Shown: one piece after another, positions 36,520 through 48,160 of the stretch
Numbering within the stretch: position 1 is the first letter of the stretch
Layout of the letters: every line of letters starts with the position of its first letter
Assembly: GCA_001683735.1 (NCBI GenBank)
Contig: LUGG01000007.1
Location: 1,240,001 to 1,304,000 of the forward strand
Source of the DNA: Grifola frondosa
Taxonomy: Eukaryota; Basidiomycota; Agaricomycetes; Polyporales; Grifolaceae
Direction: 5' to 3'
DNA length: 64,000 nucleotides
Notes under the pieces: generated by a model
Told to the model about the DNA's origin: nothing
Database searches by the model: none
What the model saw: only the letters and a program-made list of their open reading frames with translations
Position numbers and translations under genes: made by a program

Positions 36520-37678
36520 TCAGACCACCATTGTGTCCTCCTCCTCAGAAAACTCGGAATCGGACTCGGCCCCTGCGCAAAAGGGGTTACGCCATCCTCC
36601 ATTCGTGGGGACGATGTAAACGGAGCCAACGGTAGGGGGCTCCAAGAGGTCGGCCGATTCGGCGGAGTGGTTGACCGTCCGTAGTGTCGGGTGGTAGGGA
36701 CTGGGGATGGTAAAAAGGGGAGCGGCCACGAAAGGACTCGGGGGTAGGGGAGCGAGTGGGGCGAGGGGAGCATTGGCAGCGGCGTAGTTTTTGTAGGAGT
36801 CGCAATTAGTGTCGCATCCCTTCTGCCAACAATAGACGCAGGTAGGGGCGTCTGCGGGCCATTGTTCCTCGGGGTCCTTGGTCTCTGGTTCGTCGGGCTC
36901 GGGAGAGTTATCCCAGGTGGGCTCGGCAGGAATGACGGGAGGGGGAGACCTTGGTGTTCGTGCATGGTGGCGAGGTTGGCCATGAACTGGGCTACTTCCT
37001 CGTGTTTGGCTTCGTACAACTTGTAGGCGTTGCACGGGTTGGCCTTGATGTCGCAGCCCCATTGGTGCAAAAGGGGCAGACGTCGGCGGCCAAGCGGGGG
37101 TCGTTCTCTTTATCAGAGGCTTGGGAAGGAGGAGTGGAAAGGGGACGTTGGGAGTGGGCCAAAGGCCCGGGCACCAATCCCTGAAGGCGATGAAGGGTGA
37201 GGGCGTGGGCCAAGGCGTTAATAACCTCCTCAGCGGCGGCCAACGTAGCGTAGTGGGAGGATTCGCAAACGGCGTAAGGACGCCAGGTCTCGGGAGAGGG
37301 GTTAAGCATGTAGGCCCGAACCAACGTGGAACGGGCGAGAGGGTAGGCGGCGGCGGAGTTGGCGAGATGGCGGTAGATACGGACCATGCGCATCTGGGAC
37401 GGGCACGTTTCGAGCCTTTGGTCGACCTTGCCGCGAAGGTCGGGGTGGACGATGGTCCAGCCAATTCGATCGGCCAGAGTGCCCTGAGGCCAAATGCGAA
37501 CGGGGTGCGAGGGAGGTGGTCGTAAGTGACTACCTGGTTGCGAAGCCAGGAGGGGTACCGGGGGTGGATTGGGAAGGCATAGGATGTCCTGAGCGAGTAA
37601 TCGAGTAGATTGGTAGTGGAGTGGAAAACGGGGAGCTGGGGAGGGATCACAACTTGTGCCTCTTTTTATAGTTCGCAA
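36520..37678 (-). CDS. Accessory ORF of the retrotransposon with paired Cys clusters
   Basis: An extra gene between the chromodomain end of pol and the polypurine tract; unusual for Ty3/gypsy. The coding sense runs through three frames and needs one-base shifts near 37.5, 37.05 and 36.97 kb: N-terminal VVTYDHLPRTPFAF, a well-structured middle (RGKVDQRLETCPSQMRMVRI, LVRAYMLNPSPETWRPYAVC, LAAAEEVINALAHALTLHRL), then two similar Cys clusters, VCPFCTNG...CDIKANPCNAYK and CVYCWQKGCDTNCDSYKN, and an acidic tail (SDSEFSEEED). Pattern C-x2-C-x(3-4)-C-x(3-5)-C suggests zinc binding. Function unknown; env-like features (signal, membrane span) are absent. Confidence 0.6.
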
Positions 37679-40600
37679 GGATGGTCTGTGCGTTCTTCAG
37701 GGCAGACTCCGGTTCCCAAGTATTTTCCGATGCCGGGTACCCTTTCCATGCCACGAGGTATTGCCGTCGGCGATGGTATAGTCGGTGGTTGATGATGGCT
37801 TCGACTTCGTATTCTGGTTCTTGTTCTATCAGGTCTGGTGGCGGTCTGGGGTACGATGGACCATGTTCTTCCGTAGTTCGGAACGGTGTTAATAGGGTAG
37901 CGTGGAATACGGGGTGCATTTTCCATGTCTTCGGAAGCCGTAGTTGATATGTAACCGGCCTAGGACCTTGAGAATTTCAAATGGGCCTTCTCGTTTGGGG
38001 GCTAGCTTTCGGTGTGGATAGTTCAGCCGAAGGTTCTTTCCTTCTAGCCAGACTTTGTCCCCCACTTTGAAGTTGGGAAGCTTCCCTTTGACACGTTTGG
38101 CCATGGCTGCCGCAGCTACCTCATGGGCCGCAGCAGCTTCTTTGCGCAGCTCCGTGAGAGCGTCCAGTCGTTCTTTGACCGCAGGGAACTTTGATTCTAT
38201 TCTGGGCGTGCCCACCGCTCTGGGCTGTATCCCATGAGAATTCGGAACGGGGATTCATTGGTAACCGAGTGCGGTCGTTGATTGTGGGCGAATTCGATTT
38301 CAGGAAGCAGTTTCACCCAGGTTTCAGGGTGGTTTCCACATAGAATTCGTAGGGAGGCTTCGACTTCCTGATTGACTCGTTCAGATTCTCCGTCGGTTTG
38401 GGGGTGATAAGCCGTGCTCATTGACGACTTGATGCCTATTATGGTATTCCATTCCTGGAATACCTGGGGCGAATTGGGGTCCTCTGTCTGAAATGATTCT
38501 GTCTGGAAGTCCGTATCGTCGATAGACATTTCTGTGGAGGAGATCGGCTGTTCCGATTGCATCTATTGTCTTGTTACAAGGGGTGAGCACGATTCCTTTG
38601 GTGACATCGTGGTCTACTACCACGAGAAGGGAGTCAAATCCTTCAGACTCGGGTAGGTCCGTGACGAAATCCATTGTAAGGGTTGAAAAGGGTCGTGCGT
38701 CGTGCGCCGCAGGAATGGGTTGTAACGGGGGAGACGTTGGGTGTGTATTGACCTTGCTTGCTTGGCATTCTGCGCAGCCCTGGACGTATTTGGTAATAAA
38801 GTCCCGCATCTGTGGCCAATAGTATTCCCTCGCTACTAGAGCATATGTCTTCTGGATTCCCGGATGTCCCATGACTGCTAAGTCATGATGTTGTCGGACT
38901 ATTTCTCGTCGTAGTTCCTGGTCGCAAGGTACGTAAACTTTATCCTTATAAGGATAAGGTCGCCTTCGATCTTCCAGTCCTTGACTGCTGATTTCAAGGG
39001 GGAATTTTGCCGTTGTTAAGGGCTTGGATGGTTTCCACCACCACTAAATCCCTTACTTTGGCGTCCCGGATTCGTTCTATCAATTCAATATTGATAGCAT
39101 TGGCGAAAAGTTCGCTAGGAAGTAGGACCATGTCCTTATTGTCGGAGTCACCGGGGTCGTGGTCCGGGCGTCGTGACAAGGCGTCGGACTGTACCATTTG
39201 TTTTCCTGGCACGTGATGGAGGGTTACGTCGAATTGGGAAAGAAATAGGCTCCATCGTGCCTGCCTCCTGTTTAAGCGTCGTGCTGTCCGGAAGTAGGTG
39301 AGGTTCTTATGGTCGGATAGAATGGTAACTGGGTGCGGTCCTCCTTCGAGGTAGTGACGCCATTGTTCTAGGGCACGAATGATGCCCAAGAGCTCGCGAT
39401 CATAGATCTCGTAATTTCGCTCTGCGGGGGAAAATCCTTTGGAGAGGTAGGCGACGGGGTGCCAGTGTCCGGCGTCGTCTTGTTGGCGAAGGACTGCTCC
39501 GGTGGCTACTTTGGATGCATCAGATTCGACCACGAAAGGTTTCGTTAGGTCCGGCATCTTTAGTACGGGTTCTTCGGCAAATTTCCTTTTCAGAGTTTGA
39601 AATGCCTGCTCGGCTGCGGGCGTCCAGTCCCACTTTTTGTCCTTGTGGGTGAGCTCGGTGAGGGGTCTCACAATGTGAGAGTATTTCTCAATGAACCGCC
39701 TGTAGAAATTGCCGAAGCCTAGAAAGGCTTGTACCTGTTTGATTGTCTTGGGGGCCGGCCAGTCACGTATGCCTTTGAGTTTCACGGGGTCCATGGCAAC
39801 CTCGTCGGGTCGAATGATCATTCCAAGGAATTCGACTTCGGTTACCTCGAACAGACATTTCTCGATTTTCAGGTAAAGGTCATTTTCTCGTAGCCTTTCG
39901 AGGACTCGTAGGGTTCGTCGGCGGTGTTCTTCTATATCATGAGAAAAGATGAGGATGTCGTCCATATATATGACAATCCATCCTTCATCGATCATGTCGC
40001 GGAAGATGTCGTTCATCATTGCTTGGAAGGTCCCCGGGGAGTTGCATAGACCAAAGAACATGACGGTAGGTTCATATAACCCTTTACTGGTTTTGAATGC
40101 GGCCTTCCATTGGTGTCCCTCTTTGATCCTTACGTTATTGTATCCGGATCGAAGATCAAATTTGCTAAACACTGTAGCTCCTTTGAGCTTGTCAATGAGT
40201 TCGGCGATTAAAGGAAGGGGATAGGCATTCTTGACCGTGTTCTCGTTGAGGTAACGATAGTCCTGACACGGACGGAGAGATCCATCCTTTTTGAGGACGA
40301 AGAAGAATGGGCTTGCTTGGGGTGACTGGGATTCACGAATGTATCCCTTCTGGAGATTTTCTTTAAGAAATTGATCCATCGCCTCATTCTCCTTTTGAGA
40401 TAAGGGATACACCTTGCAATTCTTCGGCACAAATCCCTCTTTGAGATTAATCTCGTGGTCCCATGACCTGGATTCTGGGAATCGTTCAGCTGCTTTCTTT
40501 TCAAACACATCCCTGTATTCAGCATATTGTGGGGGCAGAGATTCGTCCAAAGTTGTCTTTTTCTTCAACTTTGACTCCGCTTCTGCGAGTAGTGTGGACT

Positions 40601-41297
40601 GCGTGGTTCGTGCGATTGAGAATCGTCTACCGTGGTTATGGAACAGCATTCGGCCTATCCATTTGTCTGCTTTGTAGGGCAGCGGCTTCGAGTAAAGTTC
40701 TTCCGTTGTGGGTGGAGCATTGTCCGGGGAGAACAGCCCAATTGCATTCTCTCCTTGGAGATAGGCTATGATCATTTCGTCCGTCTGTTCTGGTTCAGGA
40801 ATAGCGCGTAGCCCAAAGAAGGCTCCCGGTGGAGCAAACTTCTTAATCCATTCGGCGCGCTGTTGCATGGCTCGGATGTTTTGGTCAGGTATGACCATGT
40901 TTCCTGTTTCCCAGTTGATCCTTGGATTGGTCTTTCTTAACCAAGGGATTCCCAGGATGACTTCTTCTGGTCCAAGAGCGGTGACATAGAATCTGGTAGG
41001 GATTTTTTGTCCTTGAAGGATTAGACTTCCTTCGACTCGTTCGGTGATATATCCATTGCGATTGGAGGATCCATCAACGTTGCTGATCTTGATAGCCCTT
41101 GGCAATTTCACTGTGGGGAGTTTGAACCTTTCCACAAGTCGTTGTGATATAAAGGTTCCATCTGCCCCGCTGTCAATGAGGGCTTTTATTCCGATGGCTT
41201 TTCCGTCAAATTCCACGTAACTGGGTAACCGAATTGTATTGCGCCTGCGCTCGGTGGATACAGTTAGGGAAATTGACACTTGCGGCAGTCCTGTCAT
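37647..41297 (-). CDS. pol: Retrotransposon pol (protease, RT, RNase H, integrase, chromodomain)
   Basis: Replication polyprotein of the nested Ty3/gypsy element. Protease core [10 protein letters not shown]; reverse transcriptase [21 protein letters not shown] and catalytic YMDDILIF; RNase [15 protein letters not shown] and YDRELLGII; integrase zinc region (H, H, CAEC), DDE-type pieces [17 protein letters not shown] and [14 protein letters not shown]-terminal chromodomain [20 protein letters not shown] followed by [13 protein letters not shown]. The ORF starts at an ATG 14 nt past the gag stop in another frame. It is interrupted by apparent one-base shifts near 39.0, 38.5, 38.2 and 37.9 kb, odd for a copy with nearly identical LTRs. 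Confidence 0.9.
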
Positions 41298-41311
41298 CGG
41301 ATCAGGCTGCC

Positions 41312-42582
41312 CTACTGAAAATCCATTTCGTCGGAAAGTACTTCCCCATATCCCAATTCCTCGGTTGCTCGAATGGGTGCCGGTACCACTTCCTCTTCAT
41401 CCGATCCTTGGAGAGTTTCTTCTTCGTCATCTGCATTCTCAATTGTTGCTCTGACCGTCTTCTTCGGCTGTTCCTTCTCCTGTTTCTTCTTCGGTTGATC
41501 CTTTTCCGTCTTCTTCGGGCATTCTCTGGCCATATGTCCGACTTCTTTGCAATAGAAGCATGCTCCTTTCCTCAGGAGTTTCATGCGTTCATCCTGAGTC
41601 AACTTGTTGACTCCCGCCGCCTTGATAGTTTTTCCTGACATCGTCTTTTTTGGATAATTCCCTTTCTCCGTTTCGATGGCTCGGTTGGTACGCCAGGCTC
41701 GATCAATCTGCTTGGCCTTGTCCTGCCATCCCTCTATGGTAGTGGGGGGGTTATCCATGTACATTATCTTTTCTCTGATTCCCTTGGCCAGCTTTTGGCG
41801 GTACATGGCAATTAGGGCCGCCCCTTGCGTGATGTTGGCCTCTCTGGCCAGGCGATTAAACTCGGTATTGAAGTCATCGATGGGCCCCGTCTGTGAGAGG
41901 GCCTCCAATTTAATGGAGGCCATTATATCCTTGTCGACTACTTCGAACGTATCCCTGATACGTTGTCGAAAGGCCATCCACGTCCCAAACCCCCTTTCCA
42001 TATTGGGGTTATTGGGGTCGGGCTCTTGGGCCATGGTAACTTCAGCTTGTGCCCACGTTTCGGCATTCTTTCCCCTCATGTAGGAGATAGCGGTGACTAT
42101 CTTGGCCTCATCGGTGGCATAGTCCAGGGGTCTGTTCTTGAACATGAGATATAGTTCATTAAGGAACTTCGTGGTCTTGGTCCTATCCCCATCGAAGGTA
42201 TCCGGTTCTTTGACCTTTGCTTTGGATTGAATACCGATCACAGGGGGATTCTGACCGGGCAATGGTCCGGCACCTGCCCCTCCAGGTCCTCCAGGTCCAC
42301 CTGGTCCTCCAGGGGGGGGTCCTGGTGGTGGCCCACCGCCAGGTGCTCCTCCAGGTCCGCCTGGCCCACCTGTACCTCCAGGGGTCCAGCGGTAAGTCCA
42401 CCAGGAGGTCCTCCAGGGGGTCCTCCTCCGCCTCCTCCTGGTACTCCTGGTCCAGTCAATCCTCCCGTAATTCCCCCTGTCCATGTTCCTCCCGGTTGGG
42501 CAGGTGGCAAGGGGGTGAGGGCCGAACCAAGGCTTACAGTGGTTCCTATGCTAGGTGTTTGGGTCGTTGTTTGCGTTCCCAT
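41312..42582 (-). CDS. gag: Retrotransposon gag
   Basis: Capsid/nucleocapsid protein. Starts at the ATG at 42,582 (MGTQTTTQTPSIG), runs through a Gly/Pro-rich collagen-like tract (many GGP and GPG units, about 42,450-42,250) where the frame shifts once near 42,390, then the capsid region (KVKEPDTFDGDRTKTTKFL, DFNTEFNRLA) and a CCHC zinc knuckle (CFYCKEVGHMARECP) with basic and acidic tails (KKKQEKEQPKK; DDEEETLQGSDEEE). The Gly/Pro tract also creates long false frames on the other strand. Confidence 0.85.
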
Positions 42583-42858
42583 GGCTAGTGGCTTGGGCTT
42601 CAGGGGGGTTTCTCCTTTCCCTTGGAACTGATAGACGGCAGTGGTTCTTCTTCGGGTATAGAAGGGAGATTTGGCTTTCCAAACAGTAGTTCCTGTTCAG
42701 TTTGGATGGGTTCGTATGCGTTGGTTTTAGATGCGATGTCATTATATCGGTTTCTGCACGGTTGTTCTTCACACACTACCCAGTTATAGGTAGTGCCGGG
42801 GAAGTAGTGTACGTCTACTTCGTCCTCAGGGTCGAAGCGATGCGGCCGTTGGGTGCAG

Positions 42859-43302
42859 TTAGAACGAGTTGCTGTCTGTTCTGCCAGTTTGTTCGATCCG
42901 CCCTTGGTTTTCCCAAAGTTCGTAGATTTTCTGTGCGTCCAAAAGCCTTCTTAGAAAATTCGTAAGCCCAGCAAGTTCTTCGTCTCCTAGCAGGTAGGGG
43001 TTCTGAATGGATCGTTGAATGCGGGTAATTCGGTTCTGGAGGTAGTCCGGAAAGGAGGAATCTGGGGTGGGGGGAAGGGAATTCAACGACGTCCTGTCTG
43101 CTAGCTCGTTTCTGGATTGATATGATCCCGAGAACCGATTGAGGAAGGTAAGGGCTCTTTCCAAATGATATAGAGTGGCTTCCAAGTCGAGTTGGACTTC
43201 TGGTTCTATAAATGGATCGGTGTTATGGGCGAGGACGATCGCCTGGATGTTCTGGATGTAATGTTCAAGGATACGTGCAAGGGGGGTGGGGGGAAATGTC
43301 AA
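42859..43302 (-). CDS. Small ORF upstream of gag in the retrotransposon
   Basis: 147 residues, MTFPPTPLARILEHYIQNIQ to the end, largely alpha-helical in appearance (LDLEATLYHLERALTFLNRF, LAGLTNFLRRLLDAQKIYEL). It lies between the 5' LTR and gag. It may be an N-terminal part of gag separated by an indel, or an independent leader protein. No family recognised. Confidence 0.5.
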   Translation of the reverse strand: MTFPPTPLARILEHYIQNIQAIVLAHNTDPFIEPEVQLDLEATLYHLERALTFLNRFSGSYQSRNELADRTSLNSLPPTPDSSFPDYLQNRITRIQRSIQNPYLLGDEELAGLTNFLRRLLDAQKIYELWENQGRIEQTGRTDSNSF

Positions 43303-43513
43303 AAGGCTTTGCCTTTCCAGATCCGCTTCAATTCCGGGCCTATTAGGTCCTCAGAATTTGTCTTGGGTCAGGGCTCTCTGAGCTCCTTGATTCGTTCTAG
43401 GTATCGTCGGGGTTCTCTGAACTCCTCGACTTCAGGCTAAAATTCCTGTTCTGGATTCGGTGGGGTCAGTCCTGCACCTGTCGAGGTGGGACAAGAGGTA
43501 GAGTTCGATCTAG

Positions 43514-44013
43514 TGTTAAGACCGTTACCGATGGCTACCTATCGAGGTACCAAGTGTACAGGGGTCCTAGCGGTCTAGGGGTCCTAGGTCCTAAGTTCAA
43601 GGTTGAGGACTTCTACAAGAAAAGTTCTCGAGGATGCGGATAGAAGGGAGACGGAGCGAAGCGGGCAGAAGGGCACGCTTATAGCGGAGTCTGGGGTAGA
43701 ACGGTAGAATTGAACGAAGAGATCGAACTAGCGATCATCTTCGAAGTCCCTAGCTATTTATACAGGAGTCCATGGTCCGTGCGCCGTAACTCGTAACTAA
43801 TCGGAACTGGTAACTAACGGTATCATACGATGTGGCACCTGGTCCGTGCACTACAAACGTATCGTGAAAAAAGAAAAGAAAACGGGCTACTGGTCACGTG
43901 CATAAAGCACATAGCGAGTAACTGAGTAGCCCACTGTCCCCGACAACAAAGAAAGTATCGAACCAATAAGTAAAAACAGTAACCAACGATAATGCTTACG
44001 ACCGTTTGTAACA
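43514..44013 (-). repeat. LTR (5' LTR of the element)
   Basis: 500-bp direct repeat with 35,981-36,480. A primer-binding site just inside it (43,513 downward) is not obvious; the adjacent minus-strand sequence begins CTAGATCGAACTCTACC, which I could not match to a tRNA 3' end. Confidence 0.95.
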
Positions 44014-44018
44014 CAAAG
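44014..44018. repeat. Target-site duplication CAAAG (right)
   Basis: Identical 5-mer directly outside the right LTR; partner at 35,976-35,980. Confidence 0.95.
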
Positions 44019-44072
44019 AGAGTCCATGCAAGTCCAAGAGTCCAAGGAAGTCTAAAAGTCCAAGGAAGTCCA

Positions 44073-47000
44073 TCAGTCGTCCTTCTCAAATGGTGGAGCT
44101 GTCGCGGCCCATGTTGCAAAATCATGTGATGGTCCCCAGATGCTGCGAGAGACTGATTCATCACGAATCCTAAATGTTTTGTTCTTGCAAAGGTTAGGCA
44201 TATGTTCCCGGATGTCATGAAATTGGCGACGATGGCTGGGACAATAATGCTTTGGCGGTCCTTTGGTATCAGATGTCCTGCATCTCTGATAGTAGTGTCA
44301 GCATGTTAACCCTATGCAATGATCAATATCATCACCTTCTTAGAGCTGCTGGCTGAATTATCTGGAAGCCAAGTGATGTCCTCGCCAATGGTCTTCTTGG
44401 AGATCATGTCAAATGCACGATATGCAGCAACGTCACGACAGCAAGCCTGAGTTGCATCACGTATATGATCCAGGATGTTAATGTAGACATGGTGACAGCC
44501 GCTGCACCTCCAGTGCTCCTATAAAAGTCATTTAGTTGAAAATTACAGCCAACATGCTCTGACACGGCACCTCAGTAGGTGAGATGCATTTTTTCTTTCT
44601 CTGGCCTTGCACGCTGTTATTGCTAGGACCTGCTATTGTTTCTAGCTCTTGGGGATCGGTGAAAAATGTCTTGAATATTGACGTATTGAGTGCAGCTGAT
44701 AAAGATTCATGATAATGCACTCACCTTGCCATGCATCCTCCTCAACGAGAGTTCGTCTTCTCTACCTGATGTGTTTGTCTCGGTGACCTTATTACTCATC
44801 ATATCTACCTCGCTATCGCTATCGACATCCACCTTGTTGTCCTTTGTGGGCAGTCTGAGCCGACGCACCTGAACACATCGCTCTGTTCTGCATATGGGCA
44901 CTTGATGGTAACATATCATATGGACTAAAAGTTCGTGAGATGTAAATGAATTTGTGCCACAACTTGGCACCGGACAAAGCATTGTCTGGCTGTCACCAAT
45001 AATTGTTGTGAGTTGCTTCTTGTGATATGAGAGATGGTGCACGAATGCTTGATTGCTCGCAAATCTATTTTCATAATTTAATATTAGTGTAGCGGAATAA
45101 CAGAATCACGCACTGCATCATTCGGATAATCATGGGTAACTCCTCATTATAAACGCACCATGGACATATCATTGGCGTAAAAGCAATGCCGCTCTCGATA
45201 TGTCCGTGAAATTCTGGTCGCTTTCCACCAAAGCCTTCCTCGATATCAAACTCCACAGACCCCTGGGCCTCAAGAAGCCCGGTGATAGATGGAGTTACAT
45301 CAACATGGTCAGTTTGTCGAACTGCAAAGGGTCTATAGAGAGTACCATAGTGCCCAATAAGATGATCGTGCCATGCATGCTTATCTCCGGATAAGTCCAC
45401 ATTCCTATTCAAACCATATTATGAGTAATATATGCAGTGTATGTCAATTAAACATACCACGTATCACAAAAATAACAGAATTGCACATGCGCTGTGGCCT
45501 CCACATTGATTGCATGTGCTTCTGCAAAGTGAACATTCCAATCGTCGCACTCGTCCTGTCCGCATGGCACTCCATCGGCTACTTGCCATTTACATGATGG
45601 TAAACTGACCCGACTATGCAGACTAGCCAAATGACGATCAAGGTGTTTGAGGAAAGCCTTGCGATCTGGAAAGATTTCCATCTTCTGTTTGCATGATAGC
45701 CATAAGCATTGTCCAGGTATGTAGTTCTCGTCTAGTGCTGCACTGGCATCCTTGATCTTCTGTTTCTGGAGACACGTGTGGATATGTGCCCCAGCAGTCA
45801 TTCTGGGAAGATTCTGTGAGCTAAAGTAGCCATGAGCGAAGATGACACTCATAGTGATAAGCGAAAAATGCACCTGCAGATTAATCCACATACTGGACAC
45901 TTATTTTCCAGGGTAGGCATCTCACCTGGATAACACTTTGGAAATGGACGCTTAGGCATTTTAAGGAGCATTGTAATCGATGTGGCAAGATGCTTTGAAT
46001 CAGTCCCGATGATGTCGCTAGGATAAATGTGGCACAGAAAGCTAGTATATGGATCGCTCGATGGTGCCGTCATGGGAATAGACTGGTTGCTGAAGCTGCC
46101 TGCTTCAGCGCCAGGGGAATTAAGATTGCTCACATCGTTGCCTGAGAATGTTGCTGCCATCAGTTTAATGGGCTTTTCAGGGGCCTATAAGCACGTCAGC
46201 ATGTAGGCAGTGAGGTCAGATAATACTAGAAATAGTTACTGATTTGTTTAGTGCCCTAAAAGATGCCTTTGCAAAGTAGTTTTTGCGCATAATTTGGAGA
46301 CGTTGGTCTTCCTCCCGCCGAAGTGTAGTATCTCTCTTCTGAGCCACCTGTTTGATCTCCTCACGTGTTTGTTCTATCTGTAAGAGCAGGGAAGCATCAT
46401 TATGTTTGCTGTTACCCGATGCAAGCTGATCACAAAGGTTCGAAACTTGGCACTCCAACTAGTGGACCAGGATCAATAAGTTCATATATGAACGTGCAAG
46501 GAAATAGCGCACCTCTACTTTGCGTTCAAGAAGTGCAAGAATAACGGGGTCCGTGAGCAAAGCATTTCTCTCTGCTAATGTTAGTTGAGTGGGTGCATTG
46601 GGATCTATGGTAGACGACATCCGGCCGATCGACTGTATAGCTGGTGTTCAGATTCTGCAGTCTCTTACTTTGAATTAAATGTACCTTGATAAGGTCTATC
46701 ACTTCCACCCTCTGACCTCGCTCATCCTGCACTCCTTGAACATCGGTTGTTGACAGACGACTCTGGTAGCTATTCTGTGTGCGCTATGTTAGTAATGTAT
46801 GATCATGGACCATCAAAAAGACACACATAGAAAGTTCCCGAGTTTGGAGTGTGCCCCAACAACAGCTTGCGCTGCTCTTCTGTGAGCTCAGAGCTCCATA
46901 TATTGGCAGCACCACGGCGAAAGCAGTATGGTGTCACGTGAGCTATATACATTAGAATCAGTGTAATATTTCCGAGAAAAGATGAGATTGCGCACCTTCA

Positions 47001-48160
47001 AACCCAGCTAATTCACTGTAAAGTGCAAGTAGCGATAGATACCGATAGTAAGGAAGAGGCTTGTCAGCAGAAATTTGCCAGCCATCAGGCGACCGCTCCT
47101 CATTGCGAAGAAGTGGAAGTGCCTTCTTGTCCTCCTTGATTGTCAAATGATGTGAACGTTCAGGCATAGACACAAAAATTTGGTCAATGGTCTGAACATC
47201 TTCAAAAACATTATCTTCCAGTGCCATGGCAAGGTATAACATGGCAGAACAAGCAGAACGACGATCTGATGGCTCTTCAAAGATGATGAACTCTTTGTAG
47301 AAGCTGTCATCGTCACGATGGCCCTTCAAAAGTCGTATGCGAATAACGATGGCGATGACAACTATTGTTTTCTGGGAGGGGATAATCCACACTGAGTGAT
47401 CACCATGGGTGATCGCCTGGTCAGAGTGGCGATATCCAGAGGCCTCGACCAATGCTCCAGGGCGTTCTCCTGAAACTGCAGATAACAAGCTTGTGTAGAT
47501 AAGTTGGAGTTGCATACGAGAGGTGCGAAAGTGGGTGCTGTCAAGCCACATGGCACGGATAAGGATATTAACATCGACTATATCAGCAACGGGCTTCTTT
47601 CGAATTTTGGTGGTGAGCTGAACAACCATGTCTTCAGAGTGCAGGTATGCCAGAACTTGCATGCGGGTTTGGGGTGGTACCAATAGACCTGCATAGAAAG
47701 CCCAGAAGCCCAAGAATGTGCGCACATAGGAACTAAGAGTGTTTTTCGAAATATATGTGTCAAGGCGTCCGACCAACGACATTGCCATCCAGCGTACAAA
47801 TTCTTTGATATGCTCTGGGTGGCAAGTGCATTTATCAACGTATATATCAATGCATATATCAACATATGAGATAGGAAATGGCATACCGGCACTAGGCATC
47901 ATGCAATCGGGAGCAATCTTTGCGCTCAAATATGCATATTTCTGGGCAATGATTGGTGGCTTTGATTGATAATAGGTTACGAATTCTGTCCAATATTTGA
48001 GTATGAGTGCATGATTTTTGAGCGTTGTTTTTGCAAGCTTCCTGTGATGATGAACATTTAATGGTTCCTCAAAGCGAGCATGCAGTTCAGTATCTGCAAG
48101 GCGTTGTTCGAGAACTTGTGCGTGAGTGAGACGATCCTTTGTGAGAAAGCCTGATGCCAT
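44073..48160 (-). CDS. DUF3435-type tyrosine recombinase with Cys/His-rich C-terminal exons (captain-like)
   Basis: Probable DNA integrase of the 16-kb element. First exons 48160-46996, 46942-46827, 46774-46685 and 46632-46513 are in frame. Start at MASGFLTKDRLTHAQ with CCATGG context. Catalytic pattern of the family: first Arg in SGERPGALVEASGYR; LLKGHRDDDSFYKEF; second Arg block TPYCFRRGAAN; LLLGH; Tyr in NSYQSRLSTTDVQG. Then the DUF3435-typical tail (TDPVILALLERKVELE, EEIKQVAQKRDTTLRREEDQ, IMRKNYFAKASFRALN). Later exons carry Cys/His clusters (KCPVCGLICR; CLWLSCKQKM...H...H; CYFCDTWYV; SHELLVHMICYH), reading to a stop at about 44,073. About 1.3 kb separates the start from the right tRNA, and the gene reads into the element. 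C-terminal exon borders are not all resolved. Confidence 0.75.

Larger units (their letters stand above)
35981..44013 (-). mobile_element. Ty3/gypsy chromodomain LTR retrotransposon, nested
   Basis: 8,033 bp, read on the minus strand. Two 500-bp LTRs (43,514-44,013 at the 5' side of the element, 35,981-36,480 at the 3' side) begin TGTTA and end TAACA and differ at one position (36,455 versus 43,988). Target duplication CAAAG is perfect at 35,976-35,980 and 44,014-44,018. Order: extra ORF, gag with zinc knuckle, protease-RT-RNase H, integrase, chromodomain, accessory ORF. Inserted about 60 bp past the stop of the recombinase gene, so it interrupts neither gene of the host element. Recent by LTR identity. 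Confidence 0.95.

Noticed and set aside
36520..37678. Retroviral env-like gene in the retrotransposon
   Set aside because: No signal peptide, no membrane span, no cleavage-site pattern; Cys clusters suggest a zinc-binding soluble protein.
42183..42631. Long plus-strand Gly/Pro/Ser/Arg-rich frames
   Set aside because: Antisense shadows of the Gly/Pro tract of gag.
44022..44072. AGTCCAAGGAAGTC-type short repeats as a separate repeat element
   Set aside because: A few imperfect copies in the 3' flank of the recombinase gene; no sign of a larger array or function.
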